A stretch of DNA of 56,247 nt from Paracoccaceae bacterium (GCA_016936395.1 JAFGXY010000030.1:1-56247); one strand, 5' to 3'; numbered from the stretch's first letter, positions 33,106-43,534 are shown. The notes: generated by a model from the letters alone, not told the origin. Translations and numbers: made by a program.

Positions 33106-35523
33106 ATGCCCCCCACAGATGATCCTGCCCTGACCCCGCTGCGCCTGACGCTGGACGGCATGAGTTGCGCGTCCTGCGTCGGACGGGCCGAGCGCGCCCT
33201 GTCGGCGGTGCCGGGGGTGCGTGATGTGGCGGTGAACCTGGCGACCAACAGCGCCCTGGTCCACTACCATGCGCCCGCCACGCCTGCCAAGATCGCACAG
33301 GCGCTCACCGATGCCGGGTATCCGCCGCGTCTGTCCGAGGTCACGCTGTCGGTCGAGGGCATGACCTGTGCGTCCTGCACCGGGCGGGTGGAACGGGTGT
33401 TGCGCGCGCAAGCCGGCGTGACCGATGCCGCCGCCAATCTGGCCTTGCGGCAGGCGCGGGTGACGGTGCTGGAGGGGGCCGATGCCGCCGCCCTTGCGGC
33501 GGCGGTCACGCGGGCGGGTTTTGTGGCACTGCCCCTGGCCGAGGCAAGGCCGGTCTCGCCCGAGGACGAGCGCCGCAAGCTGTGGCGCGATGTGGTGCTG
33601 GCGGGCGCGCTGACGCTGCCGGTGTTCGTGTCCGAAATGGGCGGGCATCTGATCCCGGCGTTTCATCATTGGCTGCACGGGCTGTTCGGCACCCAGGCGA
33701 TCTGGACCCTGCAGCTGGTGCTGACCACGCTGGTTCTGGCGGTGCCGGGGCGGCGGTTCCTGACCAAGGGGATACCGGCGCTGCTGCGCGGCGGGCCGGA
33801 CATGAACAGCCTTGTCGCGGTCGGAACGCTGTCGGCCTGGGCGTTTTCGAGCGTGGTCGTGCTGGCGCCGGGGCTGATCCCTGCGGCCTCGCGCGCGGTG
33901 TATTTCGAGGCGGCGGCGGTGATCGTGACGCTGATCCTGCTGGGCCGGGCGCTGGAGGCGCGGGCGCGGGGGCAGGCCGGGGCGGCGATTGCGCGGTTGG
34001 TGGGGATGCAGCCGAAAACGGCCTGGGTCGAAGACGGCGGGGCGGTGGTGGTCCGCCCGGTGGCCGAGTTGACGCCCGGCATGGTGGTGCAGATCCGCCC
34101 CGGCGAAAGGGTGGCGGTCGACGGCATCGTGCTGGAGGGCGCGTCGGCGGTGGATGAGGCCATGCTGACGGGCGAACCTTTGGCCGTGGCCAAGGCACCC
34201 GGTGATGCGGTGACGGGCGGCACCGTCAACGGCACCGGAATGCTGCGGGTGCGGGTGGCGCAGGTGGGCGCAGGCACGGTGCTGGCGCGCATCACTGCGA
34301 TGGTGGCACAGGCGCAGGGCGGCAAACTGCCGGTGCAGGCGCTGGTGGACCGGGTGACGCTGTGGTTCGTGCCGGTGGTGATGGCGCTGTCAGGGCTGAC
34401 CTTTGCGGTCTGGCTGGTCTTCGGGCCGGGGCTGGCGCCGGCGGTGGTGGCGGCGGTATCGGTGCTGATCATCGCCTGTCCTTGCGCCATGGGGCTGGCC
34501 ACGCCGGTGTCGATTCTGGTGGGGTCGGGCCGCGCGGCGGAACTGGGGGTGCTGTTCCGGCGCGGGGCGGCGATGCAGCGGCTGGCCGAGGCGGATACCG
34601 TGGCCTTCGACAAGACCGGCACCCTGACCGAAGGCCGCCCGCGCGTGGTGCAGGTTCTGGGCGCACGCGAGACCTTGGCCATGGCCGCGGCGGTCGAGGC
34701 CGCATCGGAACATCCGCTGGCGGCAGCGGTGCTGAACCATGCGCGGCAGCAGGGGGTTGGCGTCACGCAAGCCACGGGCTTTGCCGCACGTCCGGGCTTT
34801 GGCGCATCCGCCATGGTGGGCGACAAGGCGGTCAGCGTTGGATCGGCGCGGATGATGGATGCGGTGCCGATCCGTCTGGGCCATGCGGCGGATGAAGCCG
34901 CGGGGCAAGGCCAGTCGGTGCTGTTCGTGGCGGTCGAGGTCAAGGTGATCGGGCTGATCACGGTGGCGGACCCGGTCAAACCCCATGCGGCGTCGGCGGT
35001 TGCAGCGTTGCAAGGCATGGGGCTGAAGACCCGGATGATCTCGGGCGATACGCCGGCGGCGGCTCGGGTGATCGCGGCAGCGATCGGGATTGACGATGTC
35101 GAGGCGGGGGTGCTGCCCGAGGGCAAGATGCGGTCGGTTCAGGCGCTGGGGCCGCGGGCGGCCTTTGTCGGGGATGGCATCAACGATGCCCCGGCGCTTG
35201 CAGCGGCGGGCGTGGGCATTGCCATGGGCACTGGCACCGACGTCGCCATCGAGGCCGGCGATGTGGTGCTGATGTCGGGCGACCCGCTGGCGGTGGTCGA
35301 TGCAATCCGCGTTGGCCGGGCCACCTTGCGCAACATCAAGCAGAATTTGATCTGGGCCTTTGGCTATAACGCGGCGCTGATCCCGGTGGCGGCGGGGGCC
35401 TTCGTGCCGTTCGGCGGGCCGCAGCTTTCGCCGATGCTGGCCGCCGGGGCGATGGCGCTGTCGTCGGTGTTCGTGCTGTCCAATGCCCTGAGGTTGCGGG
35501 GCATCAAGGGGGTGCGGGGGTGA
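33106..35523 (+). CDS. copA: Copper-exporting P1B-type ATPase
   Basis: Pumps Cu(I) out of the cytoplasm. 805 residues from 33106. Two N-terminal HMA domains carry CxxC at 21-24 and 88-91; the membrane CPC motif is at 458-460 (IACPCAMG), the phosphorylated Asp502 is in DKTGT, HP is in EHPLAAAV, and GDGINDAP is near 690. Start choice: if transcription begins about seven bases past the CueR-type -10 (near 33092), the ATG at 33094 would be almost leaderless, whereas 33106 has GGAAG six bases upstream. Confidence 0.95.
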   Translation: MPPTDDPALTPLRLTLDGMSCASCVGRAERALSAVPGVRDVAVNLATNSALVHYHAPATPAKIAQALTDAGYPPRLSEVTLSVEGMTCASCTGRVERVLRAQAGVTDAAANLALRQARVTVLEGADAAALAAAVTRAGFVALPLAEARPVSPEDERRKLWRDVVLAGALTLPVFVSEMGGHLIPAFHHWLHGLFGTQAIWTLQLVLTTLVLAVPGRRFLTKGIPALLRGGPDMNSLVAVGTLSAWAFSSVVVLAPGLIPAASRAVYFEAAAVIVTLILLGRALEARARGQAGAAIARLVGMQPKTAWVEDGGAVVVRPVAELTPGMVVQIRPGERVAVDGIVLEGASAVDEAMLTGEPLAVAKAPGDAVTGGTVNGTGMLRVRVAQVGAGTVLARITAMVAQAQGGKLPVQALVDRVTLWFVPVVMALSGLTFAVWLVFGPGLAPAVVAAVSVLIIACPCAMGLATPVSILVGSGRAAELGVLFRRGAAMQRLAEADTVAFDKTGTLTEGRPRVVQVLGARETLAMAAAVEAASEHPLAAAVLNHARQQGVGVTQATGFAARPGFGASAMVGDKAVSVGSARMMDAVPIRLGHAADEAAGQGQSVLFVAVEVKVIGLITVADPVKPHAASAVAALQGMGLKTRMISGDTPAAARVIAAAIGIDDVEAGVLPEGKMRSVQALGPRAAFVGDGINDAPALAAAGVGIAMGTGTDVAIEAGDVVLMSGDPLAVVDAIRVGRATLRNIKQNLIWAFGYNAALIPVAAGAFVPFGGPQLSPMLAAGAMALSSVFVLSNALRLRGIKGVRG

Positions 35524-35660
35524 TCGCCAGCCCTGCGCGCATCACACGCCCGCAAACCGAAGGGTGGCCGGGACGGGCGAGTTCGGTAGTCTTGACGCAG
35601 ACACAGCACGGAATGCGAAACCGGCGACCACTCAAGCCGCCGTTTTCGATTGCCTGATGG

Positions 35661-37679
35661 TCACTTCAACAGCGATTTGGCCTTTTCCACCGTGGCTTCG
35701 GCGGTGATGCCGAACTCGGCATAAAGCCGGTCTGCCGGGGCCGAGGCGCCAAAGCCGTGCATGCCGATGAAGCCCGATTTTTCGCGCTTGCCACCTTCGC
35801 CGAACAGCCAGCGGTCCCAGCCAAAGCGGATGCCAGCTTCAATCGCCACCCGCACCGCACCGGGCGGCAGCACCTTCCGGCGGTAAGCCTGATCCTGCTC
35901 CTCGAACAACTCCCAGCATGGCATCGAGACCACGCGGGTGCCGATACCTTCGGCCTCCAGCAGATCGCGGGCTTGCAGCGCGATTTCCACTTCGGAGCCA
36001 GTCGCCATCAGGATGACCTGACGCTTGGCCACGGCGTCTTCAAGCACATAGCCGCCCTTGGCCACCATGTTCTGATTGGTGTGGGTTTTGCGCACCGCAG
36101 GCAGGTTCTGGCGCGACAGCGCCAGCACGGTGGGCGTGGTCTTGGTGGTCAGCGCGATTTCCCAGGCTTCCGCCGTTTCCACCAGATCGGCGGGGCGGAT
36201 GACATAGGTGTTGGGGGTGGCGCGGCTGATCGCCAGATGCTCAACGGGCTGGTGCGTCGGGCCATCTTCGCCCAGACCGATGCTGTCATGCGTCATCACA
36301 TAGACCACCGGAATCTGCATCAGCGCCGACAGCCGCATTGCGGGGCGGGCATAGTCGGTAAAGCACATGAAGGTGCCGCCATAGGGGCGCACGCCGCCAT
36401 GCAGCGCCATGCCATTCATCGCCGCCGCCATGCCATGTTCGCGGATGCCGTAATAGACATAGCGGCCAGAGCGGTCTTCGGGCGTGAACACGCCCAGATC
36501 GGCGGTCTTGGTGTTGTTCGATCCGGTCAGGTCGGCCGAGCCGCCGATGGTTTCCGTGCACACCGGGTTGATCGCCGCCAGCACCTTTTCCGATGCGGCC
36601 CGGGTGGCAAGTTTCGGCATCTCTTCAACCGCGAGCTTTTTCACCGCACGGATGGTCGAGGTCAGCTTGGCCGGAGCCTCGCCGGCAAAGATCCGGGCAA
36701 ACTCGGTCTGTTTGCCGCCGGGCAGCGCGGCGAGGCGGGCCTCCCAGTCGGCACGGGCCGCAGCCCCGCGCGAACCGATGGCTTCCCACCATGCTTTGAC
36801 ATCGGCGGGCACCTCAAACGGGCCACCGGGCCAGCCATAGGCGTCTTTGGCGGCCTGCAACTGGGTCTTGTCGGTCAGGGCACCATGGCCTTTCGATGTG
36901 TCCTGCGCGGCATGGCCAAAGGCAATATGCGTGGTGCAGGCGACAAACGCCGGGCCGGGGCTGGCCTTGGCGGCGGTCAGCGCACGGTCAATGTCTTCGG
37001 GATCATGGCCATCACAGGCAAAAACATCCCAGCCGCTTGCGGCAAAGCGGGCCTGCTGGTCGGTCACATCCGACAGCGACACCTTGCCGTCGATGGTGAT
37101 GCCGTTGTTGTCCCACAGCACGATCAGCCGCGACAGGCGAAGCTTTCCGGCCAGACCGATGGCTTCCTGACTGATCCCCTCCATCAGGCAGCCATCGCCC
37201 GCCATGACATAGGTGTAATGGTCCTGAACCTTTGCCCCCCAGCGGGCGCGCAAGCTTTCTTCGGCGATCGCAAAGCCGACCGCGTTGGAAATGCCCTGAC
37301 CCAAGGGGCCGGTGGTGGTTTCCACGCCCGAGGCATGGCCATATTCCGGGTGGCCTGCGGTGATCGACCCCCACTGGCGGAACGCCTTGATCTGGTCCAG
37401 CGTCATGTCGGGGTAGCCGGTCAGATACATCAGGCTGTAAAGCAGCATCGAGCCATGGCCCGCCGACAGGATAAAGCGATCGCGGTCCGGCCAGCGTGGG
37501 GCGCTTGCATCAAACTTCAGGTGATTGGCAAACAGCACGGTCGCCACATCGGCCATGCCCATCGGCATGCCGGAATGGCCCGAATTGGCGGCAGCCACCG
37601 CGTCCAGCGTCAGGGCGCGGATGGCGGTGGCGCGCATCCAATGGTCAGGGTGGCGGCTGCGCAGGGTTTCAATGTCCAA
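35661..37679 (-). CDS. tkt: Transketolase
   Basis: ThDP enzyme moving two-carbon units in the pentose phosphate and Calvin cycles. 672 residues if started at the TTG at 37679 (then [20 protein letters not shown]), which has AAAGGA about eight bases upstream; no ATG gives the normal N-terminus, and in-frame upstream sequence to 37859 is not family-like. Seen: [12 protein letters not shown], the ThDP motif [10 protein letters not shown]...NNGI, and the catalytic-half segment [15 protein letters not shown]. It is divergent from the coiled-coil gene at 37884. Confidence 0.93.
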   Translation of the reverse strand: MDIETLRSRHPDHWMRATAIRALTLDAVAAANSGHSGMPMGMADVATVLFANHLKFDASAPRWPDRDRFILSAGHGSMLLYSLMYLTGYPDMTLDQIKAFRQWGSITAGHPEYGHASGVETTTGPLGQGISNAVGFAIAEESLRARWGAKVQDHYTYVMAGDGCLMEGISQEAIGLAGKLRLSRLIVLWDNNGITIDGKVSLSDVTDQQARFAASGWDVFACDGHDPEDIDRALTAAKASPGPAFVACTTHIAFGHAAQDTSKGHGALTDKTQLQAAKDAYGWPGGPFEVPADVKAWWEAIGSRGAAARADWEARLAALPGGKQTEFARIFAGEAPAKLTSTIRAVKKLAVEEMPKLATRAASEKVLAAINPVCTETIGGSADLTGSNNTKTADLGVFTPEDRSGRYVYYGIREHGMAAAMNGMALHGGVRPYGGTFMCFTDYARPAMRLSALMQIPVVYVMTHDSIGLGEDGPTHQPVEHLAISRATPNTYVIRPADLVETAEAWEIALTTKTTPTVLALSRQNLPAVRKTHTNQNMVAKGGYVLEDAVAKRQVILMATGSEVEIALQARDLLEAEGIGTRVVSMPCWELFEEQDQAYRRKVLPPGAVRVAIEAGIRFGWDRWLFGEGGKREKSGFIGMHGFGASAPADRLYAEFGITAEATVEKAKSLLK

Positions 37680-37883
37680 GGCAAGGATCCTTTTGCTGAA
37701 AGCAGGGTTCACAAAGTGCTTACCACCCCGGGCAGCAAGATCAAGCGCGCCGCCCAAGGCCTTGACGATATGGGGCATTGCTTCGCCAAGCTTTGGGGTA
37801 AGATCGGCCTTGACGAGGCCATCTGCGATTCGCACCTTATGGCCAGGGCAAGAAAACACCGGGAAACCGGGGAAAGAGGGGGC

Positions 37884-38414
37884 ATGGACACGATAGCCGA
37901 GCTTGAGCGCAGGATTGCAGCAGCCCTGATGCGGATCGGGGATGGGATCGAAACCCTGTCGGCCCCTGCGGCGGGCCTGTCCGACGCACCGGTGGCCACG
38001 CTGGCCGATGGCGTGGCCGAGGCCGAGATCGCCCGCCTGAATGAGGCTTTGGACGAAGAACGCATGGTTTCCAGCCAGTTGCAGGAACGTCTTCGCGCAT
38101 TGCGTGACAAGGCCAGCCCGGAAACGCTGGCCCTGCAGGCCGAAGTGGCGCGGCTGACCAAACTGCTGGATGTGCAGGGGCTTGAAGTGCAGCAGATGAA
38201 GAAGACCGTGGGGTCACTGCGCGAGCAGTTGCGGGTGATGACCGATGCCCAGGCCGAGGGCCGGATCGAGCCGCATCTGATCAACAAGGCGATGCTGACC
38301 GAGTTGGAGGCATTGCGTGCCCTGCGTGCCGCCGATGCCGCCGAACTGGACGAGTTGATCGCCGCCCTTGAGCCATTGGCCGCAGCGCAAGAGGAGGTTG
38401 TCCACGATGCCTGA
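37884..38414 (+). CDS. Coiled-coil protein upstream of zapA, unknown function
   Basis: 176 residues, nearly all helical: Leu/Glu/Ala-rich heptads from about residue 50 on ([36 protein letters not shown]). No membrane segment or signal. A purine-rich GGAAAGAGGGGG precedes the ATG at 37884. It overlaps zapA by eight bases, so the two are coupled and it may act in division, but I know no assigned function. Confidence 0.78.
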   Translation: MDTIAELERRIAAALMRIGDGIETLSAPAAGLSDAPVATLADGVAEAEIARLNEALDEERMVSSQLQERLRALRDKASPETLALQAEVARLTKLLDVQGLEVQQMKKTVGSLREQLRVMTDAQAEGRIEPHLINKAMLTELEALRALRAADAAELDELIAALEPLAAAQEEVVHDA

Positions 38415-38781
38415 TGTCACGATAACCATCGGCGGGCGCGATTTTCAGGTGGCCTGCCAGGCCGGCGAAGAACACTTCCTGCGCGCCGCCTGCGCCATGC
38501 TGAACGCCGAGGCCGAGCCTTTGGTGCAGCAGATGGGGCGCTTGCCGGAAACCCGGATGCTGTTGATGTCGGGGCTGATGCTGGCCGACAAGGCCGCCGC
38601 CATCGAGGATGAGAACCGGCAGTTGAAGGCCCGGCTTGCCGCGCTGGAAAGCCGCCCCGCACCGCAGGCCGAAAAAGTGGAAGTGCCGGTCATTCCGCGC
38701 GAGGTGTTCGAGACGCTGGCCGAGATTGCCGCACGGGCCGAAGCCTTGGCCGACCGGGTGGCAGAGCGGGGGCAGGCATGA
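38407..38781 (+). CDS. zapA: Cell division protein ZapA
   Basis: 124 residues of the ZapA family, which cross-links FtsZ filaments at the division ring. The N-terminus VTITIGGRDFQVACQAGEEHFLR is characteristic, followed by the dimerising coiled-coil helix (LMSGLMLADKAAAIEDENRQLKARL). The start at 38407 lies inside the end of the upstream coiled-coil gene. It overlaps the next gene by four bases (ATGA). Confidence 0.88.
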   Translation: MPDVTITIGGRDFQVACQAGEEHFLRAACAMLNAEAEPLVQQMGRLPETRMLLMSGLMLADKAAAIEDENRQLKARLAALESRPAPQAEKVEVPVIPREVFETLAEIAARAEALADRVAERGQA

Positions 38782-39110
38782 GGGCCGGCGTCGTGATGGT
38801 CGTGCTGCTGGGCCTGGCCGGGCAGGCCGGGGCCGAGCCGCTGAGCGTGCAAAACACCCGCTACACCTGTGACCGGGGGGTGGAGGTGCCCGCCACCTTT
38901 ATCACCGGCCCCGAGGATGCGGTGGTGGTGATCCATGTCGAGGGGCAGCAGGTCTTGCTGTATCTTGAACCTGCCGCATCGGGCGCGCGCTACGGCTGGC
39001 CTTCGGATGGTGCGGGCTATGTCTGGTGGACCAAAGGCGATGCTGCCAGCCTGTACTGGCGTGAGGCCGGGCAGGAAAGCCTTGTGTTGACCTGCACGGC
39101 GCAGATGTAG
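38778..39110 (+). CDS. MliC-family lysozyme-inhibitor-like protein
   Basis: 110 residues with a signal peptide (to about residue 19, GQAGA) and a C-terminal MliC-type beta-barrel: YTCDRGVEVPATF, then a YVWWTKGDAASLYW segment and a final Cys in LVLTCTAQM. MliC proteins inhibit C-type lysozymes. Unlike classical MliC there is no lipobox cysteine after the signal, so it should be periplasmic and soluble. It is translationally coupled to zapA. Confidence 0.75.
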   Translation: MRAGVVMVVLLGLAGQAGAEPLSVQNTRYTCDRGVEVPATFITGPEDAVVVIHVEGQQVLLYLEPAASGARYGWPSDGAGYVWWTKGDAASLYWREAGQESLVLTCTAQM

Positions 39111-39112
39111 CT

Positions 39113-39137
39113 AAGGCCCGCAGTCTGCGGGCCTTTT
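39113..39137 (+). terminator. Intrinsic terminator after the zapA-mliC operon
   Basis: AAGGCCCGCA (39113-39122) pairs with TGCGGGCCTT (39126-39135), a perfect ten-base stem with a three-base loop and a TTTT tail. Because AA precedes the stem it may also stop grxD transcription from the other strand. Confidence 0.8.
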
Positions 39138-39168
39138 CAATGGCTTGACCTGCGATCTTTGCGCAGCC

Positions 39169-39528
39169 TCAGGCGTTGGCTTCGCGGATTTTGTCGGCCG
39201 CTGCCTTGTCATAGGCCACGCCACTGGCGTCAAACAGCGCGTCCAACTCGCCCGACAGCATCATCTCGGTGACGATATCGCAACCGCCGACAAATTCGCC
39301 CTTCACGTAAAGCTGCGGGATCGTCGGCCAGTCGGAAAAATCCTTGATGCCCTGACGGATGTCGGCGTCGGACAAGACGTCGATATCAACATAGGTGACG
39401 CCCATGTAGTTCAGCACCCCGGCCACGCGGCTGGAAAAGCCGCATTTTGGCGACAGCCGGTCGCCCTTCATGTAAAGAACGACGTCGTTCTTCTCGATGG
39501 TCTCTTTGATGCGGTCTTGCGCGGTCAT
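39169..39528 (-). CDS. grxD: Monothiol glutaredoxin (Grx4 family)
   Basis: 119 residues with the CGFS active site at 29-32 (SPKCGFSSRV) and the glutathione-binding segments WPTIPQLYVKGEFVGGCDI. CGFS glutaredoxins carry [2Fe-2S] clusters together with BolA proteins and take part in iron sensing and cluster delivery. bolA is the gene directly upstream, 15 bases away, a common pairing. Confidence 0.95.
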   Translation of the reverse strand: MTAQDRIKETIEKNDVVLYMKGDRLSPKCGFSSRVAGVLNYMGVTYVDIDVLSDADIRQGIKDFSDWPTIPQLYVKGEFVGGCDIVTEMMLSGELDALFDASGVAYDKAAADKIREANA

Positions 39529-39543
39529 CTTGGGTTCCTTTGG

Positions 39544-39780
39544 TTAATCCGGCGCCCGGGTTGTCAGCGCCAGAGCATGCAATTCGCCTTGCGGGCCATC
39601 CATCTTGCCCTTGAGGGCGGCAAAGACCGCGCGCTGTTGCTGGACGCGGTTCATGCCCTTGAAGCTTGCATCCACCACCTCGGCGGCGAAATGCTGGCCG
39701 TCGTCGCCTTGCACCGTGATCTTTGCATTGGGGAATTGCGCGCGGATCAAGGCTTCAAGGTCGCTGGCGTCGATGGCCAT
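39544..39780 (-). CDS. bolA: BolA-family protein
   Basis: 78 residues with the BolA fold: LEALIRAQFPNAKITVQGDDGQHFAAEVV, then FKGMNRVQQQRAVFAAL with the conserved RVxxxR-type helix and ELHALALTT at the end. It partners monothiol glutaredoxin in binding iron-sulfur clusters; grxD follows at once. The ATG at 39780 is preceded by GGAGA. Size and sequence also fit the IbaG branch of the family. Confidence 0.9.
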   Translation of the reverse strand: MAIDASDLEALIRAQFPNAKITVQGDDGQHFAAEVVDASFKGMNRVQQQRAVFAALKGKMDGPQGELHALALTTRAPD

Positions 39781-39867
39781 GGGCAGTCTCCTGTTTGGTA
39801 TCATTCCAAATCTAGAGCGCGGCGGGCGGTGCTGCAAGCGATCTTGCAGGGCCATCTTGCAACACCG

Positions 39868-42030
39868 TCAGACACCAAGGGCCCTGGCAAAAGCCTCGCG
39901 GTAGGTCTGGCTGAGCCTAGCCAGCGGGTCCGCATGCCGGCCCAGGCGCACCGTGTCGCCGCCAAAACGCCCCACCACATTGACCGGCACGCCTGCCGCC
40001 TGCGCGGCACCGGTCAGGCTGTGCAGGCGTTTGGGGTCAATCGCCACCAGATAGCGGGCCTGATCTTCGCCAAACAGATAGGCGATGTCGTCACATTCCA
40101 GCATCACGCCCAGACCTGCGGCTTCGGCCATCTCGAAGGCCGCCAGCGCAAGGCCGCCATCCGACAGGTCGGTGCAGCAGCGCAGGTGCTTGGCTTGGGC
40201 GCGGATGAAATCGCCATGGCGCTTCTCGGTTGCCAGATCAACCGGGGGGGCATCGCCCGCTTCCATGCCGAACATCTCGGCCAGCAGGGCGGATTGGCCC
40301 AGATGGGTGCCATGGGTGCCGATCATCACCGCAAGGTCGCCCTCTTGCGGCTGGCCGTGGATCAGATCGTCCAGCGACCACAGGATACCGACCGCGCCGA
40401 TGGTGGGGGTAGGCAGGATGCCCGAGCCATCGGTTTCGTTATACAAGGACACGTTGCCTGACACGATCGGCATATCCAGTGCGGCCACCGCAGCGCCGAT
40501 GCCTTTGATCGCGCCGACCAGTTGGCCCATGATTTCAGGCTTTTCCGGGTTGCCGAAGTTCAAATTGTCGGTGGTGGCAAGCGGGGTCGCGCCCATTGCC
40601 GTCAGATTGCGATAGGCCTCGGCCACCGCCTGCTTGCCGCCTTCAAACGGGTTGGCCTTGACATAGCGCGGCGTCACGTCCGAGGTGAAGGCCAGCGCCT
40701 TGGTCGTGCCATGCACCCGCACCACGCCGGCGGGCAGTCCGGGGGTGACAACGGTATCGGCCCCGACCTGACTGTCATACTGCTCCCAGACCCAGGCCTT
40801 GTGGGCATAGGACGGGCTGCCGATCAGCGCGCGCAAGGCGTCCATCGGGTCAATCGCCGGGATCGGGCCAAGTGCCGGGGCGGGCGGGGTTTCCACCCAG
40901 GGCCGGTCATATTCCGGCGCGGTGGACGACAGTTTCGACAGCGGCAGATCGGCCTTCACCTCATTGCCGTGCAAGATCAGGAAGCGGTCTTCGGGAATGG
41001 TTTCGCCGACAATGGCAAAATCGAGATCCCATTTGACAAAGATCGCGCGGGCCACGTCCTCAAGCTCGGGGTTCAGCACCATCAGCATGCGTTCCTGGGA
41101 TTCCGACAGCATCATCTCATACGCGGTCATCTGCGTTTCGCGCTGCGGCACGTCATCCAGTTGCAGCTTGATCCCGAGGCCGCCCTTGTCGCCCATTTCC
41201 ACCGCCGAGCAGGTCAGGCCCGCCGCTCCCATGTCCTGAATCGAGATCACGGCGCCCGAGGCCATCAGCTCAAGACTGGCTTCGAGCAGGCGCTTTTCGG
41301 TGAACGGGTCGCCGACCTGCACGGTGGGGCGCTTTTCCTCAATGGTGTCGTCAAACTCGGCCGATGCCATGGTGGCACCGCCGACGCCATCGCGTCCGGT
41401 CTTTGCGCCAAGGTAAACCACCGGCATGCCGACGCCGCTGGCGACCGAGTAGAAAATCTTGTCAGCATCGGCCAGACCGGCGGCAAAGGCATTGACCAGA
41501 CAGTTGCCGTTATAGCTGCGGTGAAACCGCACCTCACCGCCCACGGTGGGCACGCCAAAGGCATTGCCATAGCCACCGACCCCTTCGACCACGCCCTTGA
41601 CCAGATGCGCGGTTTTGGGGTGCGAGGGCTGGCCAAAGGACAGGCTGTTCATCGCCGCAATCGGGCGCGCGCCCATCGTAAAGACATCGCGCAGGATGCC
41701 GCCCACCCCGGTCGCCGCCCCTTGATAGGGTTCGATGTAGGACGGGTGGTTGTGGCTTTCCATCTTGAAGATCACCGCCTGCCCGTCGCCAATATCGACC
41801 ACGCCGGCGTTTTCACCGGGGCCGCAAATGACCTGGGGACCCGTCGTGGGCAGGGTGCGCAGCCATTTTTTCGAGGATTTATACGAGCAATGTTCATTCC
41901 ACATCGCGGAAAAAATGCCCAGTTCGGTAAAGTTCGGCTCACGGTTCAGGATTTGCAGGATGCGCGCGTATTCATCGGGCTTGATGCCGTGCTTGGCGAT
42001 CAACTCGGGCGTGAGTGCGGGTTCGGTCAT
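39868..42030 (-). CDS. purL: Phosphoribosylformylglycinamidine synthase subunit PurL
   Basis: ATP-dependent amidotransferase step of purine synthesis. The 720-residue protein is the small PurL that needs PurQ and PurS partners, not the large fused form. Seen are the N-terminal [10 protein letters not shown] and [25 protein letters not shown] segments (ATP/FGAR site), [14 protein letters not shown] near the middle and the [19 protein letters not shown] segment near the end. It precedes bolA and grxD on the same strand. Confidence 0.97.
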   Translation of the reverse strand: MTEPALTPELIAKHGIKPDEYARILQILNREPNFTELGIFSAMWNEHCSYKSSKKWLRTLPTTGPQVICGPGENAGVVDIGDGQAVIFKMESHNHPSYIEPYQGAATGVGGILRDVFTMGARPIAAMNSLSFGQPSHPKTAHLVKGVVEGVGGYGNAFGVPTVGGEVRFHRSYNGNCLVNAFAAGLADADKIFYSVASGVGMPVVYLGAKTGRDGVGGATMASAEFDDTIEEKRPTVQVGDPFTEKRLLEASLELMASGAVISIQDMGAAGLTCSAVEMGDKGGLGIKLQLDDVPQRETQMTAYEMMLSESQERMLMVLNPELEDVARAIFVKWDLDFAIVGETIPEDRFLILHGNEVKADLPLSKLSSTAPEYDRPWVETPPAPALGPIPAIDPMDALRALIGSPSYAHKAWVWEQYDSQVGADTVVTPGLPAGVVRVHGTTKALAFTSDVTPRYVKANPFEGGKQAVAEAYRNLTAMGATPLATTDNLNFGNPEKPEIMGQLVGAIKGIGAAVAALDMPIVSGNVSLYNETDGSGILPTPTIGAVGILWSLDDLIHGQPQEGDLAVMIGTHGTHLGQSALLAEMFGMEAGDAPPVDLATEKRHGDFIRAQAKHLRCCTDLSDGGLALAAFEMAEAAGLGVMLECDDIAYLFGEDQARYLVAIDPKRLHSLTGAAQAAGVPVNVVGRFGGDTVRLGRHADPLARLSQTYREAFARALGV

Positions 42031-42410
42031 CGAAGCCTCCGAAAGGGATCCTGCGCAGCGGCTTTAGGGCAAGTGCCTGCAAAGGGAAAGGGCAAAGGCA
42101 GATCGGGCGAACAGCGGGAGTGTCGAATCGCCCGCAAGGGCCAGCGGTATCTGCATTGCCCGAAAACGCCCAGGCTGGCCGCTGCGACCGCCCAAATTTC
42201 GGGCAACTGCGGTTGCGTTCTGCCGCGCGCAAAAAAAAGGCCGAGCAGACGCTCGGCCAAAGTCCAACAAGGAGGTATGAGGTAAAGCGCAAAGCTGAAC
42301 CCATACCGAGCAATTAGGAAGCGGGGCGATTCGGGGCAAGCAGGAAATGCTGCGATTGCAGCATTGCTGCTATGCCGTATTCGCGTGGCTTTTTGCACAG
42401 TATCAGCCTG
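42031..42410. other. Intergenic region purL-lysR (380 bases)
   Basis: No protein gene is supported here. It contains the minus-strand terminator at 42231-42258, a plus-strand AAGGAGGT at 42270 followed by only two codons, and a perfect eight-base hairpin, AATGCTGC/GCAGCATT with a GATT loop (about 42347-42366), just after the lysR stop. A short minus-strand untranslated transcript ending at the terminator is possible. Confidence 0.5.
42231..42258 (-). terminator. Strong minus-strand terminator, possible sRNA end
   Basis: On the minus strand GGCCGAGC pairs with GCTCGGCC around a four-base loop (42239-42258), followed by eight T residues (42238-42231). The lysR stop is 150 bases upstream, longer than a usual tail, and a CCTCCTTGTTGG stretch complementary to ribosome-binding sites lies just before the stem. 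Confidence 0.8.
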
Positions 42411-43310
42411 TCACTGCGGCGGCTGCTGGCGTTTGCGATAGGCGAAAATCTCTTCCGTCACGAACTCCCGGAAGGCCGCCACCCGTTTGGAGTGGCGCAA
42501 TTCCTCGGGATAGGCCAGAAACACCGGCACCTCGGCGCTTTCGACATCTGGCAGCACCCGCACCAGATGCGGAAAATCCTCGGTGATATAGTCAGGCAGC
42601 ACGCCGATGCCCAAATGGTTCAGCACGCCTTGCAGCACGCCGAAGTAGTTGTTCACGGTCAGCGTGGACGGGATGTCATAGGTCATCAATTCATGCACCA
42701 GGGACGCACCGGCCGCCACCTGCGGCACGCCCGCATGCTGCGCGATCAGGCGGTGCTGGGTGAAATCCTGCATCATCGAAGGTGTGCCATTTTCGGCAAG
42801 GTATTCGGGCGTTGCGTAAAGACGCATCCTGATGTTCATCAAACGCTTGCGGATCAGGTCGGCCTGTGACGGTTCCTTCATGCGGATGGCCACGTCCGCC
42901 TCGCGCATCGGCAGGTCCAGCACGCGTTCTTCCAGCATCAGGTCGATCTTCAGGCTGGGATATTTCTGATACAGGTTCGCCAGTCGCGGTGCGAGCCACA
43001 GCGTGCCAAAGCCGGTGGTCGTGGTGACGCGCAGCTCACCGAACACCTCGTCGGCCGAGTCGCGTATGCGGGCGGCGGTGGCTTCCAGCCGTTTGACCAT
43101 GGCCTGGGCCGCATCAAACAGCAATTCGCCCTGTTCGGTCAGGATCAGCCCGCGCGCATGGCGGTGGAACAGGGTGACGTTGAGCGATTCCTCAAGGCTG
43201 CGGATCTGGCGACTGACGGCAGATTGCGACAGATGCAGCACTTCTCCGGCATGGGTCAGGCTGCCCTTGTCGGCAACCGCATGAAAAATGCGCAGCTTGT
43301 CCCAATCCAT
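42411..43310 (-). CDS. LysR-family transcriptional regulator
   Basis: 299 residues: N-terminal winged helix-turn-helix near 1-60 (GSLTHAGEVLHLSQSAVSRQIRSLEE) and a periplasmic-binding-like effector domain from about 90. The effector and targets are unknown. LysR regulators often control the divergent neighbour, here the acyltransferase gene at 43535, across a 224-base shared region; nothing in that region is a clear operator. Confidence 0.9.
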   Translation of the reverse strand: MDWDKLRIFHAVADKGSLTHAGEVLHLSQSAVSRQIRSLEESLNVTLFHRHARGLILTEQGELLFDAAQAMVKRLEATAARIRDSADEVFGELRVTTTTGFGTLWLAPRLANLYQKYPSLKIDLMLEERVLDLPMREADVAIRMKEPSQADLIRKRLMNIRMRLYATPEYLAENGTPSMMQDFTQHRLIAQHAGVPQVAAGASLVHELMTYDIPSTLTVNNYFGVLQGVLNHLGIGVLPDYITEDFPHLVRVLPDVESAEVPVFLAYPEELRHSKRVAAFREFVTEEIFAYRKRQQPPQ

Positions 43311-43534
43311 TGCAAACCCTTCACGGCTGTCTGATGACTGACCTGTCGTGTCTCATGTGGGGAGAATCAGTTGCAAGTAAATGGCCCCGCCTGAACAATA
43401 GGGCGTGCGGTGCTTTGCTTGCATGAAAAGCGACAAAGCCACGACGACGTGTCATCCGATTGTTACCGCATCTGGCGAGACGGAAGATTGCATGACAGAT
43501 TTATGGCGCCGGACGGGGCGAGAGGGAACGGAAG

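Noticed and set aside
35757..37883. Long plus-strand frame opposite transketolase
   Set aside because: It is antisense to tkt with His/Arg/Gln-rich composition; only the last 176 codons, from the ATG at 37884, look like a real gene.
41972..42313. 113-residue minus-strand frame across the purL leader
   Set aside because: It translates through the terminator hairpin and its T run and into purL in the wrong frame, so a protein is unlikely.
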